Origin: Alphaproteobacteria bacterium | GTDB lineage: Bacteria > Pseudomonadota > Alphaproteobacteria > UBA7887 | Assembly: GCA_030739735.1 (NCBI GenBank) | Contig: JASLYQ010000012.1 | Span: 1-64,000, forward strand | Reading direction: 5' to 3' | Length of the DNA: 64,000 bases | Shown: positions 1 to 8,115 of the stretch, one piece after another | How the letters are laid out: every line of letters starts with the position of its first letter | How positions within the stretch are numbered: position 1 is the stretch's first letter | The notes under the pieces: model-generated | What the model was told of the DNA's origin: nothing | Seen by the model: only the letters and a program-made list of their open reading frames with translations | Databases searched by the model: none | Made by a program: the position numbers and the translations under genes

Positions 1-1
1 T

Positions 2-1060
2 CTGGACTGGCGGCGGACGGTCGGTGAGGGTGAGAGCGACGACAATTTGATTCTCTCGTCGCCGGTCGTCGCCGACGGGCGCGTTTTTTTGCTTGATGCG
101 GAATCGACGGTGGTTGCGGTGTCGCTGGCTGAGGGTTCGCCCGCCTGGCGGCGCGAGCTGATTCCCGAAGATGAGGAAGACGAAGCGAGCCTCGGTGGCG
201 GTGTTGCCTATGCCAACGGCGTGGTCTATGCCACCACGGCGTACGGACAAGTGGTCGCGCTCAGTGCCAGCGAGGGCAGAGACGTCTGGTCATTCGAGAT
301 CGGCGTGCCGCTGCGTGCCGCGCCCGCGGTTGCCGATGGCCGCGTCTTCGTGACGACCTTCGACAATCGTCTCTTCGCGCTCGATGCTGGCAATGGCAGC
401 TTGTTATGGACCCATGAAGGCATTAGCGAATCTGCTGGCTTGCTGGGCAGTGCTGTGCCTGCGGTAAGCGGCGATCTGGTAGTTGCCTCCTATTCCTCCG
501 GCGAAGTTGTAGCGCTACGCGTTGAGAACGGCCGGCTGGCTTGGTCCGATTCGCTCGTCTTCCGGGGACGCTTAGGATCGCGTACCGATCTCAGCGATAT
601 CGATGCCGATCCGGTGATCGACCGTGGCCTAGTCATCGTAATCAGCCAAAGTGGCCGGCTGGTGGCGATCAACTTGCGGTCGGGTCTGCGCGATTGGGAG
701 CGCGAGGTGCCGAGTGCGCAAACCCCCTGGGTGGCCGGTGACTTCATCTTTGTTGTCACCACGGATGCGCAGATCGCCTGTCTGCGGCGGAGAGACGGGG
801 GAATTCGCTGGGTTACCGGGCTGCCACGCTACACTAATCCGGAGGAGCGCGAGGGCTCGATTGTCTGGAGCGGTCCGGTGCTGGCCGGCGACCGACTGGT
901 CGTGGTCGGTAGTGAGGGTGATGCCGTGGCAATCTCGCCCTATACCGGCGAAGTGCTCGGGCGCCAGCTCCTGCCGGAGGGGGTGCGCGTGTCGCCTGTG
1001 GTGGCGGATCGCACGCTCTATCTGCTCACCACGGGGGCCGATCTGCTGGCGCTACGTTAG
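2..1060 (+). CDS. bamB: Outer-membrane assembly lipoprotein BamB (5' partial)
   Basis: PQQ-type beta-propeller protein, the BamB scaffold subunit of the BAM complex that inserts outer-membrane proteins. The reading frame is open from base 2 through the window edge, so the N-terminus with the lipoprotein signal lies outside; a TTG at 47 is only an internal codon. Repeated blade motifs are visible (VVADGRVF, PAVADGRVFVTTFDNRLFALDAGNG, LVAINLRSGLRDWE), about one every 40-45 residues. It lies 8 bases before der, the usual alphaproteobacterial bamB-der arrangement, so the two are probably cotranscribed. The family is clear; BamB rather than another PQQ-repeat protein rests mainly on this context. 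Confidence 0.85.
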   Translation: MDWRRTVGEGESDDNLILSSPVVADGRVFLLDAESTVVAVSLAEGSPAWRRELIPEDEEDEASLGGGVAYANGVVYATTAYGQVVALSASEGRDVWSFEIGVPLRAAPAVADGRVFVTTFDNRLFALDAGNGSLLWTHEGISESAGLLGSAVPAVSGDLVVASYSSGEVVALRVENGRLAWSDSLVFRGRLGSRTDLSDIDADPVIDRGLVIVISQSGRLVAINLRSGLRDWEREVPSAQTPWVAGDFIFVVTTDAQIACLRRRDGGIRWVTGLPRYTNPEEREGSIVWSGPVLAGDRLVVVGSEGDAVAISPYTGEVLGRQLLPEGVRVSPVVADRTLYLLTTGADLLALR

Positions 1061-1068
1061 CGCGCATT

Positions 1069-2418
1069 ATGACGGTTACCGTTGCCATTGTCGGTCGGCC
1101 AAATGTGGGCAAGTCCACCCTTTTCAATCGCCTCGTCGGACGCCATGCGGCCTTGGTTAATGACCGGTCGGGGGTGACACGTGACTGGCGCGAGGGTGAG
1201 GCGAGTCTGGGTCCGGCACGGTTTCGCGTCATTGATACGGCGGGCCTCGAAAACGCCGACGCAGAGAGCCTAGAGGGGCGCATGCTGGTCAGCACCGAGA
1301 CCGTGCTGGGCGAGGTCGACCTGGTGCTGATGGTGACCGATGCCCGTGCCGGACTGACCTCGCATGATCGCCACTTCGCCGATTGGCTGCGCCGCCACGA
1401 CAAGCCGGTACGGCTGCTGGTCAACAAGGTTGAAGGCAAGGCGGCCGAGGCGAGTGTCGCTGAGGCGTGGGCACTCGGGCTTGGCGAGCCGGTAGCGATC
1501 TCGGCCGAACACGGCGAGGGCCTAGGCGAGCTTTACGAGGCTCTAGTTGGGGCCTTGCCTGTGCTTGAGGTGGACGCGGCCGAGGCGGAAGACGATGGCG
1601 GGGAAGGACCCCTGCGCATCGCTGTGGTCGGCCGGCCGAATGTCGGTAAATCAACGCTGATCAATCGCTTGCTCGGTGGCGAGCGGCTGCTGGTCGGGCC
1701 GGAAGCTGGCATCACCCGTGATGCGATCGAGATACCCTGGCGTTGGCAGGACCGCGATGTGGTGCTGGTCGATACTGCGGGTATGCGTCGGCGTGCCCGT
1801 GTCGTCGAGGCCTTGGAGCGGCTCTCGGTCGCCGATTCCCTGCGCGCCGTTCGGGTCTGCCATGTCGCCATGCTTGTGGTCGATGTGATGCGCCAGCTTG
1901 AGCGGCAAGACCTATCGATTGCCTCGACCATCGCTAATGAAGGGCGGGCGCTACTTATTGCCGCCAACAAGTGGGATCTCGTTGAGCACCCCGATATTGT
2001 CCGCCGCCAGCTCGCTGAACAGGTCGAGGCCGCCCTGCCGCAATTGCGTGGTCTGCGCGCGGTGCCGATATCGGCTCGTACCGGTGATGGACTCGATAGC
2101 CTCGTCAAGACCGCGTTCGCGGCGCGCGAGGTTTGGGCCAGGCGGCTGCCTACCGCCAAGCTCAATCAATGGCTGGAGGAAGTGCTAGCCCATCACCCGC
2201 CGCCCATGGATAAGGGCAAGCGGGTAAAGATGCGATACCTGACCCAGGTTTCAGCCCGTCCGCCGACCTTCGCACTGTTCGTCAACCGCCCCAAAGGCGT
2301 GTCCGAGTCCTATCGCCGCTATCTCGTGAACGAGCTACGTGCCGCCTTCTATCTCACCGGGACGCCGATCCGCCTACATTTTCGCGCCGGCAAAAACCCT
2401 TACGTCACTGCGCCTTGA
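1069..2418 (+). CDS. der: Ribosome-assembly GTPase Der (EngA)
   Basis: Double-GTPase needed for 50S subunit maturation in the cytoplasm. The 449-residue product has two tandem G domains: G1 motifs GRPNVGKS at residues 9-16 and again at about 188-195, DTAG switch-II motifs in both, and a C-terminal KH-like domain ending in a basic tail (MRYLTQVSARPPTF, LHFRAGKNPY). Length and architecture are normal. ATG start 8 bases after the bamB stop. Its last 14 bases overlap the end of the convergent SDR gene, so the two transcripts meet tail to tail with no room for a separate terminator. Confidence 0.97.
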   Translation: MTVTVAIVGRPNVGKSTLFNRLVGRHAALVNDRSGVTRDWREGEASLGPARFRVIDTAGLENADAESLEGRMLVSTETVLGEVDLVLMVTDARAGLTSHDRHFADWLRRHDKPVRLLVNKVEGKAAEASVAEAWALGLGEPVAISAEHGEGLGELYEALVGALPVLEVDAAEAEDDGGEGPLRIAVVGRPNVGKSTLINRLLGGERLLVGPEAGITRDAIEIPWRWQDRDVVLVDTAGMRRRARVVEALERLSVADSLRAVRVCHVAMLVVDVMRQLERQDLSIASTIANEGRALLIAANKWDLVEHPDIVRRQLAEQVEAALPQLRGLRAVPISARTGDGLDSLVKTAFAAREVWARRLPTAKLNQWLEEVLAHHPPPMDKGKRVKMRYLTQVSARPPTFALFVNRPKGVSESYRRYLVNELRAAFYLTGTPIRLHFRAGKNPYVTAP

Positions 2419-3112
2419 CCACGTCACCGTTGTGCTCACAGTCGGGGCCGGCGAGGGCGAGGAAGGCATCGGTGACGGCGTCGGGTGTCAGTAACGTCTC
2501 CGGGTCCTCTCCAGGCATGGCTTTGGCACGCATGGCGGTGCGCACCTTGCCAGGATCCAGAGCGTTGACGCGGACCTTGCTCTTGGCGACTTCGGCGGCA
2601 TAGATGCGCACCAGCGCTTCTAGTCCTGCCTTGGCAACAGCATAGGCCCCCCAATAGGCACGTGGCCGCGAAGCTACGCCCGAGGTTACGAAGATAGCGC
2701 GGCCGGCGTTGGCAGCACGCAATAGCGCGTCGGTGGCACGGATCAGGCGCCAGTTGGCGCTGAGATCGACCTCGAGCACCCGATCCCAGGCGCGTGGCTC
2801 GATATGGGAGAGGGGACTGAGATCGCCGAGCAAGGCGGCATTGCCCACCAGCACATCAAGGTGGCCATAGCGCTCGGCGATGGTGCCACCCAGTCGGTCG
2901 ACGGCCTCGCCATTGGTGATGTCAAGAGGCACCAGGGTGGGGGCACAACCGCTGACTGCGCGGATGCGCTCGTCGAGGGTCGTCAGTCCTTTGTCGTCCC
3001 GCGCTACGGCGATAACATGGGCGCCTTCTACAGCGAAGCGCTCTGCCACCGCCGCGCCGATGCCGCGTGAGGCGCCGGTAATCAAGACGATGCGTCCGTC
3101 AAAGCCTGGCAA
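2405..3112 (-). CDS. Short-chain dehydrogenase/reductase (SDR)
   Basis: Classical SDR of 235 residues. The N-terminal dinucleotide-binding motif TGASRGIG lies near residue 12, NAALLG corresponds to the NNAG element, and the catalytic Tyr/Lys pair sits in AYAVAKAG near residue 155. The substrate is not readable from sequence; such proteins next to purF in alphaproteobacteria are usually annotated only as SDR oxidoreductases. It begins directly after the purF stop (purF ends at 3113), so it is probably the last gene of the purF transcript. It ends inside the 3' end of convergent der. The PGLGS-style C-terminal region is short but intact. Confidence 0.85.
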   Translation of the reverse strand: MPGFDGRIVLITGASRGIGAAVAERFAVEGAHVIAVARDDKGLTTLDERIRAVSGCAPTLVPLDITNGEAVDRLGGTIAERYGHLDVLVGNAALLGDLSPLSHIEPRAWDRVLEVDLSANWRLIRATDALLRAANAGRAIFVTSGVASRPRAYWGAYAVAKAGLEALVRIYAAEVAKSKVRVNALDPGKVRTAMRAKAMPGEDPETLLTPDAVTDAFLALAGPDCEHNGDVVKAQ

Positions 3113-4567
3113 TCAGGTGCCCTCGGCAAGTAGAGACAGTTGAGAGGACCCCTCGCCGCCGTCGCGATCGACCAGCGGAATCGGATATTCACCGGTGAAA
3201 CAGGCATCGCAGAATTGTGGCTGCTGGTCATCGCGCGAGGCCTTGCCCATGGCGCGATAGAGCCCGTCGATGGTGATGTAGCGCACTGAATCGGCGCCGA
3301 TGTGCGTCGCCATTGCGTCTATTCCCATTTGTGAGGCCAGCAAGTCCTCGCGCTTCGGCGTATCGACACCGTAGAAACAGGAAAACGTCGTTGGCGGGCT
3401 AGCAATGCGCATATGCACTTCTGCGGCGCCGGCCTCGCGCACCATCTGCACAATCTTGGTCGAGGTGGTGCCTCGCACAATCGAATCATCGACCAAGACC
3501 ACCCGCTTGCCCGCCAACGTGGCGCGATTGGCATTGTGCTTGAGCTTAACCCCGAGATGGCGGATCGAATCCGTCGGCTCGATGAACGTGCGTCCGACAT
3601 AGTGGTTGCGGATGATGCCGAGCTCGAAGGGCACACCCGCCTCCTCGGCGTAGCCGATGGCCGCAGGCACCCCGGAATCCGGCACCGGCACGACGAGATC
3701 GCAGGGCACGCCGCTCTCGCGTGCCAACTCTGCGCCGATGCGCTTACGTGCGCTATAGACGCTGCGGCCCTCGACGACGCTGTCGGGGCGCGAGAAATAG
3801 ATGTATTCGAAGATACAGAACTGCGAGCGCGCAGAGCCGAACGGCTTGGTGCTGCGAATGCCGGCTTTGTCGATCACCACCACCTCGCCCGGCTCGACAT
3901 CGCGCACGACCGTGGCGCCGATGATATCGAGGGCGCAGCTCTCGGAGGCGAGGACGGTGCCACCGTCGAGCGCGCCGATCGTGAGCGGCCGTACGCCGCA
4001 GTGATCGCGCACCCCGATCATCGCCTGGTCGGTGAGTATGATCAGGGAGTATGCGCCCTGGAGCTGGCGTAGCGCATCGACTAGGCGGGTCATAAAACCG
4101 CTGGCTAGGCTGGTGGCGATCAAGTGGACGATGACCTCGGAGTCCATGGTCGACTGGAAGATGCAGCCGCGTTGAACCAGTTGGCGCCGCACTTCGAGCG
4201 CGTTGGTCAGATTGCCGTTGTGGGCGATGGCGAGACCGCCACCGGCCAGGTCTGCGAAGATCGGCTGCACGTTGCGCAACACGGTATCGCCCTGTGTGGA
4301 ATAGCGGTTGTGCCCGATAGCGCTGTCGCCTTGGAGCTGGGTTATCACGGCCGGATCGGAAAAAATGTCGCCGACATGCCCCATGCCGCGGTGGGCGTGG
4401 AAGACGCGGCCATCGTAGCTAACGATGCCGGAGGCTTCCTGGCCGCGGTGCTGCAGGGCATGTAGGCCCAATGCCGTGTGGGCACCGGCCTCAGGATGGC
4501 CGTAAACGCCGAATATTCCACACTTTTCTCTGAGCTTGTTGTCATCCCAGGGATGATGCGGGGCCAC
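3113..4567 (-). CDS. purF: Amidophosphoribosyltransferase PurF
   Basis: Commits PRPP to purine synthesis (PRPP + Gln to 5-phosphoribosylamine). A short N-terminal propeptide precedes Cys16 (EKCGIFGVYGH), the class II glutamine amidotransferase nucleophile exposed by processing. The C-terminal phosphoribosyltransferase domain has the PRPP loop VVLVDDSIVRGTT. Cysteines in SCFYGVD and in CDACFTGEYP match the Fe-S type (Bacillus-like) PurF. 484 residues is normal. The start codon is GTG, supported by an upstream AGGG and by the position of Cys16. It follows cvpA by 13 bases, the classic cvpA-purF pairing. Confidence 0.97.
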   Translation of the reverse strand: MAPHHPWDDNKLREKCGIFGVYGHPEAGAHTALGLHALQHRGQEASGIVSYDGRVFHAHRGMGHVGDIFSDPAVITQLQGDSAIGHNRYSTQGDTVLRNVQPIFADLAGGGLAIAHNGNLTNALEVRRQLVQRGCIFQSTMDSEVIVHLIATSLASGFMTRLVDALRQLQGAYSLIILTDQAMIGVRDHCGVRPLTIGALDGGTVLASESCALDIIGATVVRDVEPGEVVVIDKAGIRSTKPFGSARSQFCIFEYIYFSRPDSVVEGRSVYSARKRIGAELARESGVPCDLVVPVPDSGVPAAIGYAEEAGVPFELGIIRNHYVGRTFIEPTDSIRHLGVKLKHNANRATLAGKRVVLVDDSIVRGTTSTKIVQMVREAGAAEVHMRIASPPTTFSCFYGVDTPKREDLLASQMGIDAMATHIGADSVRYITIDGLYRAMGKASRDDQQPQFCDACFTGEYPIPLVDRDGGEGSSQLSLLAEGT

Positions 4568-4580
4568 GGGTCGCCCTCTA

Positions 4581-5285
4581 CTAGTTGGAGTCCGCGCCCG
4601 TCTCGGGCACGGTACCCGCGGGCGCTGGTGTTTCGGGCGTGGTCTCGTCGCTGGTGCCCTCGATGGCGCGCTCCATCTGTGTGCGCACCTCGTTGCTATA
4701 GCCCGGATCCTCGGCCGGGGTGTCTGCCGTTGCTATAGGCGGCCGTGCCAGCTCCTCTGGCGTAGCCGGCAAAATATCGTGGACTGGGAATTCCCACTCT
4801 TCAGGGATGAATGCGACGATCTGCCGCGCCGTATATTCGATCAAGGGTAGACTGCGGGCGCTTTCTAGCCAATCGGGGCGTGTATCCTCTTCTTCGTTCC
4901 AGATCAGCTTCTCGCCGCCGATGAAGGCCACGGCCACGACGATGACGCCGCGGGCGATGCCGAATAGGAAGCCGAGTGAGCGGTCGAGCGTGCTCAAGGC
5001 ACTCGCCTTGACGTGGGCGACGACTAGGTGGATGGCGAGCCAAAAGATAACGAGGGAGCCAACGAACAGCCCAGCGCCGGTGGCAATATTGATGAGTAGC
5101 TCGTCTGGCAGATATTCGGCCACATGGGGGCGAGCGGCATCGAAAAAGTACACGGCAAACACTACCGAGCCCACCCAGCTGGCTATCGCCAGCACCTCGC
5201 GGACAAAACCGCGATGGAAGGCAAAGATCGCCGATACCAGAACGATGCCGGCAGCGAGCAAATCGATCCAGCCCAGCATTTCCAT
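4581..5285 (-). CDS. cvpA: CvpA family inner-membrane protein
   Basis: Membrane protein of the CvpA (colicin V production) family, 234 residues. Four hydrophobic helices fill the first 120 residues (LLAAGIVLVSAIFAF, ASWVGSVVFAVYF, GLFVGSLVIFWLAIHLVV, FGIARGVIVVAVAF). The remaining 100 residues form a Pro/Glu/Thr-rich, probably disordered tail. The biochemical role is not well defined; the family is repeatedly linked to purF and to envelope stress tolerance. It sits 13 bases before purF and 13 bases after radA on the same strand. An internal ATG at codon 3 is an alternative start. Confidence 0.88.
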   Translation of the reverse strand: MEMLGWIDLLAAGIVLVSAIFAFHRGFVREVLAIASWVGSVVFAVYFFDAARPHVAEYLPDELLINIATGAGLFVGSLVIFWLAIHLVVAHVKASALSTLDRSLGFLFGIARGVIVVAVAFIGGEKLIWNEEEDTRPDWLESARSLPLIEYTARQIVAFIPEEWEFPVHDILPATPEELARPPIATADTPAEDPGYSNEVRTQMERAIEGTSDETTPETPAPAGTVPETGADSN

Positions 5286-5298
5286 GATCCCCTGCCCG

Positions 5299-6666
5299 CT
5301 ACGTTAAGTCTGACACGTCGGCAAGTTGCTGAACCATATCTGGCAGTCGCGCGATCTCGATGCAATCCATGCCGGCGGCAACGTTGCCGCGTGGCGGCCG
5401 CATGAGGGCCCGCGTGAAGCCCAGTTTCAACGCTTCTCTCAGCCTTGCTTCGGTATGCGTCACCGGTCTCACCTCTCCCGACAGGCCGACCTCGCCGAAG
5501 GCCACGGTCCGTTCCGGCAGCGGGCGGTCTCCCAGCGAGGAAATCAGCGCCGCCACTACGGCCAGGTCCGCGGCCGGTTCCGACACCCGTAGCCCACCGG
5601 CGACGTTGAGATACACATCGTTTGCGCCCACGGCAAGTCCGCAGCGTGTTTCGAGGACCGCGAGGATCATCGCCAGGCGGGCCGAATCCCAGCCGACGAC
5701 CGTCCGGCGTGGCGTTCCCAGCGGCGACGGCGAGACCAGGGCCTCGATCTCGACCAGCAGGGGCCGGGTGCCTTCCATGCCCGCGAAGACGGCGGCGCCG
5801 CTGACCGGCGTCTCGCGCTCGGCCAGGAACAAGGCGGATGGATTGCTGACCTCGCCGAGGCCCGCATCGGTCATCTCGAAAACACCAATCTCGTCTGTGG
5901 CGCCGAAGCGATTCTTCACAGCGCGCAGAATGCGGAATTGGTGGCTGCGCTCGCCCTCGAAATAAAGTACCGTGTCGACAATATGTTCGAGCACCCGCGG
6001 CCCCGCGATCTGGCCTTCCTTGGTAACGTGGCCGACCAGTAGCAGCACGGTGCCGCGGCGCTTGGCGAGACGGATTAGCTCCTGGGCGCTGGCCCGCACC
6101 TGGGCCACCGTGCCGGGTGCGGATTCAAGCGAGTCCACATACATGGTCTGGATCGAATCAATGATCAGCACATCCGGCGCATCGGCATCCAGGGTGGCGA
6201 GTAAGTCGCGCACGCTGGTTGCCGCCACCATGGACACGGGCGATTTGCTCAAGCCTAGCCGGCTCGCCCGCAACCGCACCTGGTCAGCTGATTCCTCGCC
6301 CGAGACATAGACGGCACTGGTGCCGCCGTCGGCCAAAGCGCCAGCCGCTTGCAACAGCAGCGTCGACTTGCCGATACCCGGATCGCCGCCGACCAGGATG
6401 GCGGAGCCGGCGACCAAGCCGCCACCGAACACGCGGTCGAGTTCGCCAATGCCGATAGCGCGGCGGGGTGTTCCCCGACTCGGTGCCGATAACGCCTCGA
6501 GTGCGAGCCGGGTGCCGCCACCGCTGCGGAGGCCCTTGGGCAGGTTTTCCACTGGGGCCTCCTCGACAAGCGTGTTCCAGGCCCCACAAGAATCGCACTG
6601 CCCAGCCCATTTCGCATGCACAGCGCCACAGGCTTGGCAGGTAGGGATGGAAGCGGCGCGTGCCAT
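5299..6666 (-). CDS. radA: DNA repair protein RadA
   Basis: RecA-related ATPase that drives branch migration during recombination and repair. The start is placed at ATG 6666 because the family's N-terminal zinc finger begins immediately (C10, C13, C24, C27), giving 455 residues; a longer frame to 6771 only runs through the upstream remnant. Walker A is GGDPGIGKST at residues 93-102, the RadA-specific KNRFG motif follows, and the C-terminal half is the Lon-protease-like domain. Part of the dnaB-alr-(mlaEF remnant)-radA-cvpA-purF minus-strand run; the upstream remnant ends 5 bases before. Confidence 0.97.
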   Translation of the reverse strand: MARAASIPTCQACGAVHAKWAGQCDSCGAWNTLVEEAPVENLPKGLRSGGGTRLALEALSAPSRGTPRRAIGIGELDRVFGGGLVAGSAILVGGDPGIGKSTLLLQAAGALADGGTSAVYVSGEESADQVRLRASRLGLSKSPVSMVAATSVRDLLATLDADAPDVLIIDSIQTMYVDSLESAPGTVAQVRASAQELIRLAKRRGTVLLLVGHVTKEGQIAGPRVLEHIVDTVLYFEGERSHQFRILRAVKNRFGATDEIGVFEMTDAGLGEVSNPSALFLAERETPVSGAAVFAGMEGTRPLLVEIEALVSPSPLGTPRRTVVGWDSARLAMILAVLETRCGLAVGANDVYLNVAGGLRVSEPAADLAVVAALISSLGDRPLPERTVAFGEVGLSGEVRPVTHTEARLREALKLGFTRALMRPPRGNVAAGMDCIEIARLPDMVQQLADVSDLT

Positions 6667-6670
6667 GGAC

Positions 6671-6985
6671 TTAGGGCGCCCACACTTCCATCTGAATGGG
6701 GCGGTCGGCGCTGCCATGTGCGAATTGATCAACGAGGAGATTACCACTGTCCTTGATATCGGCGATGGCACCGGTCCAGATGATCTCGTCCTTGTAGAGC
6801 ATGGCGACGCGGTCGGCGATGCGGCGTGCGCTGATCATACCGGGTGTGATCGAGAGCGCCATAGCGCCCAGGTCGCGCACGTATTTGGCGATCAGCGCAT
6901 CGATGACGTCGGCCATGATTGGGTTGCGCTCGGTGGTAGCTACAAAGGCCAGGAAGACGCGATCGATTAGTGCCAGCTGGTTCAT
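6671..6985 (-). pseudogene. Collapsed mlaE-mlaF remnant (in-frame fusion of MlaE start and MlaF end)
   Basis: A 104-codon open frame sits where many alphaproteobacteria carry mlaE and mlaF (phospholipid-transport ABC permease and ATPase) between alr and radA. Residues 1-20 (MNQLALIDRVFLAFVATTER) resemble an MlaE N-terminus. From about residue 21 (NPIMADVIDALIAKYV) the protein reads like the last 85 residues of MlaF, after the Walker B/D-loop, through SARRIADRVAMLYKDEIIW and the end motif LLVDQFAHG. Walker A, the signature motif and Walker B are missing, and the H-loop His of the expected SITHD is replaced (SITPG). The ATGA overlap with alr survives. It cannot be an active ATPase; whether it is translated is unknown. 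Family recognition is from memory of the motifs. Confidence 0.75.
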
Positions 6986-8115
6986 GCGGCAACCTCGTTT
7001 AGATAGGCTCGCGGCACGCGCTGACCGAGCCCGATCAACAATTCGTAGCCGATGGTTCCGGCCTCCGTGGCAAGCGTATCCAGTGTGCGCGCCCCCCCGA
7101 TCAGGATGATCGCTGTGCCGATCCTAACTTGCTCCGGCGGCAGAGCGCTGACGTCCAGCGTGACAAGGTCCATAGACACCTGCCCCACCACCGGCAAAGG
7201 CGGCGACGCCGCGTCGCCGTCGGCGAGCATCGCGCTCGCTTGGTTGCCAAGAGCCCGCGGGAAGCCGTCTGCGTAGCCGATCGGAACTGTTGCGATCCGA
7301 GTCTTACCTGAGGCACGATATGCGGCACCGTAGCCAACGCTCTGCGGAGCGTCAATCTCGCGCAGCGCCACGATTCTTGCTTCGAGGCGCAGTACTTGCG
7401 CCATGGGATTGAGCTGCCCGGGTATCGGGTTGATACCGTAGAGCGCGGCCCCGGGACGCACCAGATCGAAAGTATATTCCGCACCGAGAAAGACACCCGA
7501 GGACGCGGCCAGACTGGCCGGCATGGCCGGCAGTCTGCGGCGCAACACGTGGAAACGGGCGAGTTGATCGCCGTTCATGGGATGGCCCGCCTCGTTGGCG
7601 CAGGCCAGGTGGCTCATCAGCAGCGTAGGTGTTAGCCGGGCAAGGCGCTCGGGCTGCTCGGCGAGTTGTGCGGCCTCGTCTGGTGATAACCCGAGCCGGG
7701 CCATGCCCGTATCGAGATGAATGACGGCGGGCAAGGCAGTGTCCATGCGGCGTGCTTGTTCATGCCAACGCTCGATGGCACCGAGATCGTTGAGTGCGGG
7801 CTGCAGCTTGGCAATGGCGAGCTCTGCCTCTGCTCCTTCGGGTGCGCCGTTGAGTACGCTGATGCGGACGTCCGGCAACAGGCCGCGCAGTGCCAAGCCT
7901 TCGTCGACGGTAGCGACGAAGAAATCCTCACAGCCGGTTGACGCTAACAGCGGGGCGATCTGTGCCACTCCTAGCCCATATGCATCGGCTTTGACTACGG
8001 CTCCGGCGCGCGAGCTGCTAGGAATCTTACGGTCGATCTTAAGCCAGTTTCGGCGGATTACCGCCAGATCAATGATTAGTTTGGCATCGGCAGGCGCATT
8101 GCCGCCTGTTGTCAC
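6982..8115 (-). CDS. alr: Alanine racemase
   Basis: PLP-dependent racemase making D-alanine for peptidoglycan. The PLP lysine is K42 in VVKADAYGLG; the barrel continues with HLDTGMARLG and GAALYGINP, and the C-terminal beta domain contains SMDLVTLDVS and the GYELLIGLGQRVPR end motif. 377 residues is normal. It starts with GTG overlapping the dnaB stop by 4 bases (GTGA), and its own stop overlaps the next start by 4 bases (ATGA), so translational coupling is likely. Catalytic rather than biosynthetic specialisation cannot be decided from sequence. Confidence 0.95.
   Translation of the reverse strand: MTTGGNAPADAKLIIDLAVIRRNWLKIDRKIPSSSRAGAVVKADAYGLGVAQIAPLLASTGCEDFFVATVDEGLALRGLLPDVRISVLNGAPEGAEAELAIAKLQPALNDLGAIERWHEQARRMDTALPAVIHLDTGMARLGLSPDEAAQLAEQPERLARLTPTLLMSHLACANEAGHPMNGDQLARFHVLRRRLPAMPASLAASSGVFLGAEYTFDLVRPGAALYGINPIPGQLNPMAQVLRLEARIVALREIDAPQSVGYGAAYRASGKTRIATVPIGYADGFPRALGNQASAMLADGDAASPPLPVVGQVSMDLVTLDVSALPPEQVRIGTAIILIGGARTLDTLATEAGTIGYELLIGLGQRVPRAYLNEVAA

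Noticed and set aside
3413-4072. 219-codon plus-strand frame antisense to purF
   Set aside because: Runs through the phosphoribosyltransferase domain of purF; composition is that of a shadow frame.
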